Shown in pieces: positions 58,960 through 64,000 of a DNA stretch of 64,000 nucleotides; the first letter of the stretch is position 1, and every line of letters begins with the position of its first letter. A program made the position numbers and the translations under genes. The notes beneath the pieces were generated by a model that was given only the letters and a program-made list of their open reading frames with translations, was not told the DNA's origin and did no database searches. Source of the stretch: Aegilops tauschii subsp. strangulata (lineage: Eukaryota; Streptophyta; Magnoliopsida; Poales; Poaceae); contig NC_053039.3 of assembly GCF_002575655.3 (NCBI RefSeq), positions 380,037,633 to 380,101,632 of the forward strand, given 5' to 3'.

Positions 58960-59889
58960 TCAAAGATTACAACGCCCAAATTCATACATTGCATGCTGTG
59001 TCATTTCTGAAAAGGGATCAGCCGCTGACAAGTCATGTATGGGTTTGACACAATAACTTTCAATTGCTTTGCCATATGATCTTCCAATATGAAGTTTGGC
59101 ATTTTTGGAGGCACTTCCATTCCACAGTACCAGCCGGCTCTGATAATCATACCATTTATCTTTCCTAATTAAATGCGTGTTCAACCTCAGTACCTTCAGC
59201 ACCTTTGCTCTGGAAAGAAAGAACCTGGCGAGTGTAATCTCCGGTGGGGTCCCTCGGTAGGAGTTCAAAGTAATATTTGAGAGATGCAGATCCAGGCATT
59301 CGATGTGATTATCGTTATAAACATCTTCCACTGGGCCTAATATGCACTGCAAAAGAAGAGAACGTGTTAGTGCCTACATGCAATTTTGAACACTGCTACA
59401 CGCCCATTTGGTTTGCAGGATTTGTAAAATGCACCAACGTGCCATCTTCGATCTGGCATGATTAACATGGGCATTTGATTACAATCTAGAAACATGTAGC
59501 CTTCTTCACAAGAGGTTGGATAGGATGAAAAATCCCCTAAGAAAACTAGTACAGATGAATCCAAAGGAGAAATGCTTAAGGAGGATTGTAACCATATGAA
59601 TGAAGCAACCAATACGGGGTGGGGGTGTATGTCCTAAAATCCTCCAAAATTCCTTCAGAAATTGTAGTACATTGTCATTGTAAACTTGGGAAAAGGTGCA
59701 AAAAATTGAACTCCCTTATGGTTAACATTTAACAGGAAAGGAACATCACCTCGATATACAACTTCTTCAGGCACGGAAAGCATCTCAGGCAACTGAAAAC
59801 TTGGTCCAGGTTGGGGACGACAGATTCTAGTGCCAAGCCTTCACTGTGCCCAGAGTCTGGGTGAAGCTTCGCTGGATGACAGACGAACA
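58960..59889 (-). pseudogene. 3' exons of an F-box/LRR gene with FBD domain, truncated
   Basis: Exon 59750-59889 encodes an LRR piece (VVPNLDQVFSCLRCFPCLKKL). Exon 58960-59346 encodes the FBD part: CLDLHLSNITLNSYRG, ARFFLSRAKVLKVLRL and a tail with ADPFS. The donor (ATCGAG|GTGATG) and acceptor (TTTTGCAG|TGC) join them in frame. The F-box and first LRRs are missing, because a Copia LTR fragment begins at 59890. F-box/FBD proteins are substrate receptors of SCF ubiquitin ligases; this remnant could not assemble. Its stop codon is only about 30 bp from the CACTA-like repeats, so it might be captured cargo. Confidence 0.7.
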
Positions 59890-60005
59890 TGTTGGGGAAC
59901 ATAGTAATTTCAAAAAAAATCCTACGCACACGCAAGATCATGGTGATGCATAGCAACGAGAGGGGAGAGTGTTGTCCACGTACCCTCGTAGACCGAAAGC
60001 GGAAG
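59890..60005 (-). mobile_element. Fragment of an Angela/BARE-type Copia LTR
   Basis: TGTTGGGGAACATAGTAATT.. to ..CTCGTAGACCGAAAGCGGAAG is the inverted last 116 bp of the LTR type seen whole at 43669-45391. It is cut off by the LTR starting at 60006. Together with the Copia pol piece at the window end it may be one disrupted minus-strand element. Confidence 0.8.
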
Positions 60006-60620
60006 TGTCGGGGATATACCCCGCGGTATGACCCGGCCGGGAGTATGACCTGGCCGGACTTGGCGCTTCATCGTAACCCGACGGAGGATTGGCGACTCAT
60101 GAGCCTGGCGATTTAATGATGGCCCCGACGGCGGGTCAGACAGAAGAGTAGGCCCAAGGCCCAGAAGGCCGGCTCATGTTATGGTGGGCCGGTTTATGAG
60201 GAAAGGCATAAGGAATATTCTCCTACCAAGGAAGCAAGACCCGGACTTGTATTCAACTTGTAAGAAAAGATAGACTAGTCTTAGTCCTACTAGGACTTCG
60301 CATATAACCCGCCCCTCTAACTTATATAAGGAGGGGCAGGGCACCCCAAAGAGGGACATACAAGACAAGAAACAATCTCTAGGGCTAAACACCGAGAGCC
60401 GGTTCCCGGCGACTCTCCCGTGATCATAATGAGACATAGCCTCAAACAGCATGTAGGGTTGTTACCGGATGATGTTTCCCGGGGCCCGAAGCTGTCTAAA
60501 TCCTTGTCTTGTGTTGCGTCTCTCGATTCCGCTCAACCCCTCTCAAGCTACCACATAGATGCGTTGACCTCGCGATTAAGTCCTGACACTAAGGACATCT
60601 GCCGTGACAATTCCACGACA
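60006..60620 (+). mobile_element. 5' LTR (615 bp) of a Gypsy-like or unclassified element
   Basis: Starts TGTCGGGGATATACC and ends TTCCACGACA, with perfect 5-bp terminal inverted repeats (TGTCG/CGACA). A TATA-like CTTATATAAGGAGGGG lies near 60321. The primer site TGGCGCCCACTGTGGGGC follows at 60623-60640. The matching 3' LTR is not in the window. Confidence 0.75.
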
Positions 60621-63600
60621 GCTGGCGCCCACTGTGGGGCCCACGCACGATGGTGTTGAGTTCTTGAAGGGATCTTTCTCAGGGTTTCGGGAAGCTCGTG
60701 ATTGGTCAGATGAAGAAAAAGTGGTTTGATTATCAGAATCATGATTAAATGTGGATTTTATAGTGCGAAGTTTTGAGATCAAGAGGATAAAGGTTTCTAT
60801 TGTTTGAGTCGTCAGACGTGACGAGATCCGTCTAAACCGCAGCTCCGCCAAATCCGAGATGGAAGGGGTTAATCTGTGGTACGTATACGGACAAACCGAT
60901 CCAAGGTTACAGCCGGATCCGCCGAGTTCCCCTACTCCTCCTGCCTCCTTCAAAGTCCCGAAGAGACCACCAGCTATTACGCAATTTTTGGTACAGCCTA
61001 CTGCCCCTGTGATATTAAAAGGTTTTGCTGCCGCCGATTCCAACAACTGATCATCAATCGAGAAATAGTACTATAATGCTACTGCTCCTCACGTGGTGGT
61101 CAAGGCTGATCCACAAGATTAAATTTTTTGTCTCCTGTTGTACTATACACGATGCTAGTACCAATTCAGTACAGACCAGATTTTTGGTTTTTCAAAACAC
61201 TGCCTACTATCGGAAACATCAATGCAAGATTCCAGTGTGCAAACGATGGTCAAACCAACTACGACCCGGATTCATATTGCCTTCAAGCCAGCTCCGCCTC
61301 TGGGCCGTTCACCGTCGCGTCCGTCGTCGTTTCTGAACCGGCCACTGCTATGCCAAGTCAACGCCAGAGCCTCGCCTTGGCTTTGCTCCTCAGCCGTGGT
61401 GCCACATCAGTCTGCTTCAACCGTGGATTTCGAGCCGCCACTGCACTCGCCTCGCCACCTCTATCGCGGTCGTCTCTGAGCCACGTCGGATCGTCCCCTG
61501 CCGGAGCTCCGCTGTTAAACCGCCTTGTTAAGCAGTATTGGCACAGCCATCTGCAAGTCACTGTTGAGACCGCTTTGCCTTCGTCGACCCGCGTCGCTTC
61601 TTCTAAAGTGCCTCCGCGGTGGCCGCCTCACGCCGCCACCGTCGCACCCCGGGCCGCCTTTGTTGACCCGCCTAGCTGCTTCTGCCGCGAACCTGCCGGC
61701 GCGCCAAGTTGCCAGCTGCGCTGCCCGAACAGCTGCTGCGCCCTCTGCCGCTTCGCGCCACTACACGCCCCGTCCGTGCAACTCGCCCTGCTCTACAAGC
61801 CTCTGCGTGCCCAAGTCCTTCGGTTTTCTGCGGCCTTCGAGCACCTCTGCTCCACCAAGACGCGACGCCTCCAAGCTCGCGACCGCTGACCTGTTTTTAA
61901 ACGCCGCTTTAAGTCGGTCTTACCAAGCCATCTGAATCCACCGCTGCTGCAACAAACAGAGCAGCAAGGGAGCTGCAGGGGCAATAGCCCGATGTAGTGA
62001 GGTTGTAACGCCATGGCATCACGCTGCGTCAAGTCACCAGAGGAAAAAGGCATAAAAAAGGGGCAGCTGCCTTGTCCATCATTGAAAAGAAAGAGGAAGA
62101 GAAAGACAGAATAACAGGCATGCATGGGACATCCACTAGCGGCACGCCCCCAAACAACCATTGATTTTCCAAAGCATCTCACGTGAAAAGTGCTACCACA
62201 GTCTGCCTATGGATCGTCTGTTAAATGGACGTCTGGCGCACGATTGTACACAGATCATCAGGTGATATTCATCTAAGTCTACTTCTAGTACATATTATTT
62301 TTTGTCAAAGAACAATTACTTTGTCTGTATATTCTTATATATGCAGGGCAATGATTCATCGTTTACTGTTGGACGGGTGTGCGCAAGCCGCTGCCCGTGC
62401 AGTTCGATCTACATCAACTCGCTAGAATCGCCCGCGATTGACTGCCCTCCGTGCGGCTTATCGCGCCCGCGATTGACTTATCGTCCGCGCCCGCGGCTAA
62501 GCCGTTTCCAACGCTGCTGCCGGCTCTCCCCGTCCGCACCGGCTTACAACGCCGCAGCCGACTCTCTCGTCCGCACCGGCTTACAATGCCGCGGCCGACT
62601 CACCCGTGAAGTGATTACAGTTTCACCTAGTAATCATCAACTCCACAGCGGACAATTTCCGGCCTAACATATCAGGTGACATCTAAGTCTAATTTTGACA
62701 CATATTGTTTTTTGTCAAAAGAACAATTACTTTGGACCGTATATTTTGATATGCAGGACAATTATTCATTACAAAACGTGGTTTATACCGTGGGTATGGA
62801 GTACGCGCTGGCAACGTCCTGCCCGGTGTTCGTCCGTGTCACATTACACGATGAATGGACACGTGCAAGACACCGCCCTTACGGCCCGGTTTATATCAGC
62901 TTGCCGGGGCCGCGCCTGTGTTTGACTCGCCCGTCCGTACTGGCTTACAACGCCGTGACCGACTCATCTATCTATATCACCTCTGATGTTGCGGTCGTCT
63001 TTTTCGTCCGTCTCTCGCGGCCTGGTCTACCTCAGCATACCGGGCCGCACCTGTCTGCGTAAGCTGATTATTGAATATGAGCAAGTCACTGGTTGGGAAG
63101 CCCGGTTTTCTTCCAACAACTTGGAGGAAAATTATCATGTGTTATCAGCCGCCGTATGCACCGGACGGCTCAATAGGCAGGCGCACAAACCGCCGCCACT
63201 ATAGTTTGGTTAACTTCAAAACATCCAGTTGGAAGGAACCATTGGCCGAGTTGCTGACCTGGCTCATACATGATCATTTATAACCCGCCGCAGTCACCTC
63301 AACTTTCTGTGGATTCACATCGCGCTATCAACACCAATGATATACACCTTATGCTATGGTCAATATAGAGAATCTCAAAGCCAACTCCTCGGGTCGTCTT
63401 GAGACTCGGGGGCTACAATGATATGACTCGGCAGCATTGGTCGGTTTCAATGCATTCAAGAACTCCGGGTCATTGGAGGGAAAAATAACCCGGTCCCGGA
63501 GGCTACCGCCATATTGGTAAAAAGTTTAAAGGCCGTCAGAAAATTTCCGGCTTAAAAAGAAGGATTCCGGTTTAGATCCGGCTCAAGAGACTTGACATCT

Positions 63601-63649
63601 CCCACAAAGCACTGAAGCTCTTAAAATATCCATTTTAAAATCCGGTTCA
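60621..63649 (+). mobile_element. Large internal domain without gag or pol (LARD-like)
   Basis: No retroviral domain in any frame. About 62255-62370 and 62669-62790 are same-strand repeats about 414 bp apart (ATCAGGTGA.., TTTTTTGTCAAA, AGAACAATTACTTTG). The word GTCCG(C/T)AC(C/T)GGCTTACAA occurs near 62532, 62570 and 62926. ACTCGGGGGCTACA near 63405 looks like a polypurine tract, but no LTR follows it. A 253-codon ORF (61128-61889) is GC-rich with no recognisable domain. Confidence 0.5.
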
Positions 63650-64000
63650 AGGGAAATTTCTATGTCTACAATGCTCTGCACGGAGCTACTCTAGCTAATT
63701 GCTCCCACTTTCAATATGTATCTAGACCGAGACTTAGAGTCATCTAGATTTAGTGTCAAAACTTGCATCGACGTAACCCTTTACGACGAACCTTTTGTCA
63801 CTTCCATAATCGAGAAACATATCCTTATTCCACTAAGGATAATTTTGACCGCTGTCCAGTGATCTACTCCTAGATCACTATTGTACTCCCTTGCCAAAAT
63901 CAGTGTAGGGTATACAATAGATCTGGTACACAGCATGGCATACTTTATAGAACCTATGGCCGAGGCATAGGGAATGACTTTCATTCTTTTTCTATCTTCT
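63650..64000 (-). pseudogene. Copia pol fragment (end of reverse transcriptase, start of RNase H)
   Basis: The minus-strand ORF 63781-63984 encodes PYASAIGSIKYAMLCTRS, then DHWTAVKIIL, which match the well-conserved Copia block between reverse transcriptase and RNase H. A following frame has YVDASFDT, the RNase H start, then stops. It continues beyond the window edge. Confidence 0.75.

Noticed and set aside
61128..61889. 253-codon ORF in the gag-less internal domain
   Set aside because: GC-rich, no domain, overlapping alternative frames of similar length.

Overview
This window is nuclear DNA of a large-genome grass, almost certainly a Triticeae species (wheat, Aegilops or barley group). The basis is its repeats: a BARE/Angela-type Copia LTR, Athila-clade Gypsy elements with a tRNA-Asp primer site, Stowaway and Tourist-like MITEs, a Helitron with a CCCGTGC hairpin, and an intron-bearing conserved plant gene. 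I see no prokaryotic genes, CRISPR arrays, rRNA or tRNA genes.

Layout. 1-10.8 kb: gene-poor DNA with MITEs, a minus-strand retroposed insert flanked by 20-bp direct repeats, decayed coding remnants (3.1-4.4 kb and 6.2-6.4 kb) and dispersed duplicated blocks. 10.8-15 kb: a decayed plus-strand gene piece with two exons that splice in frame and resemble the end of a DWNN domain, followed by a Helitron-like 3' end. 15.36-20.54 kb: the one gene that looks intact, a three-exon minus-strand gene for a 171-residue single-pass membrane protein conserved in plants. Its first intron holds a complete Helitron (16541-19829) carrying an NLR resistance-gene fragment, and a LINE-like insert has split that Helitron's terminal hairpin. 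20.6-22.9 kb: promoter, then small transposons.

22903-41896 is the centrepiece: a minus-strand, non-autonomous LTR retrotransposon in the tandem form LTR-internal-LTR-internal-LTR (LTRs of about 4.1 kb, internal domains of 3349 bp). It has an initiator-Met-tRNA primer site and a polypurine tract but no gag or pol. Each internal domain instead carries two paralogous reading frames whose N-terminal halves resemble a double-stranded RNA-binding fold, each with its own TATA box and short leader. It also carries an antisense 53-residue single-helix membrane microprotein, likewise behind a TATA box. This is my main candidate for an undescribed system.

41.9-46.2 kb: Athila-like gag remnant, primer site and LTR, with a Copia solo LTR inside the LTR. 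46.3-46.9 kb: a decayed acidic-protein gene. 47.2-51.1 kb: a truncated Athila element. 51.1-59.9 kb: an array of 84-bp tandem repeats (CACTA-like) split by a complete Athila element (51514-58835, TSD TCAGC), followed by the 3' exons of an F-box/FBD gene. 59.9-64 kb: a Copia LTR fragment, a Gypsy-like LTR with a large non-coding internal domain, and a Copia pol fragment.
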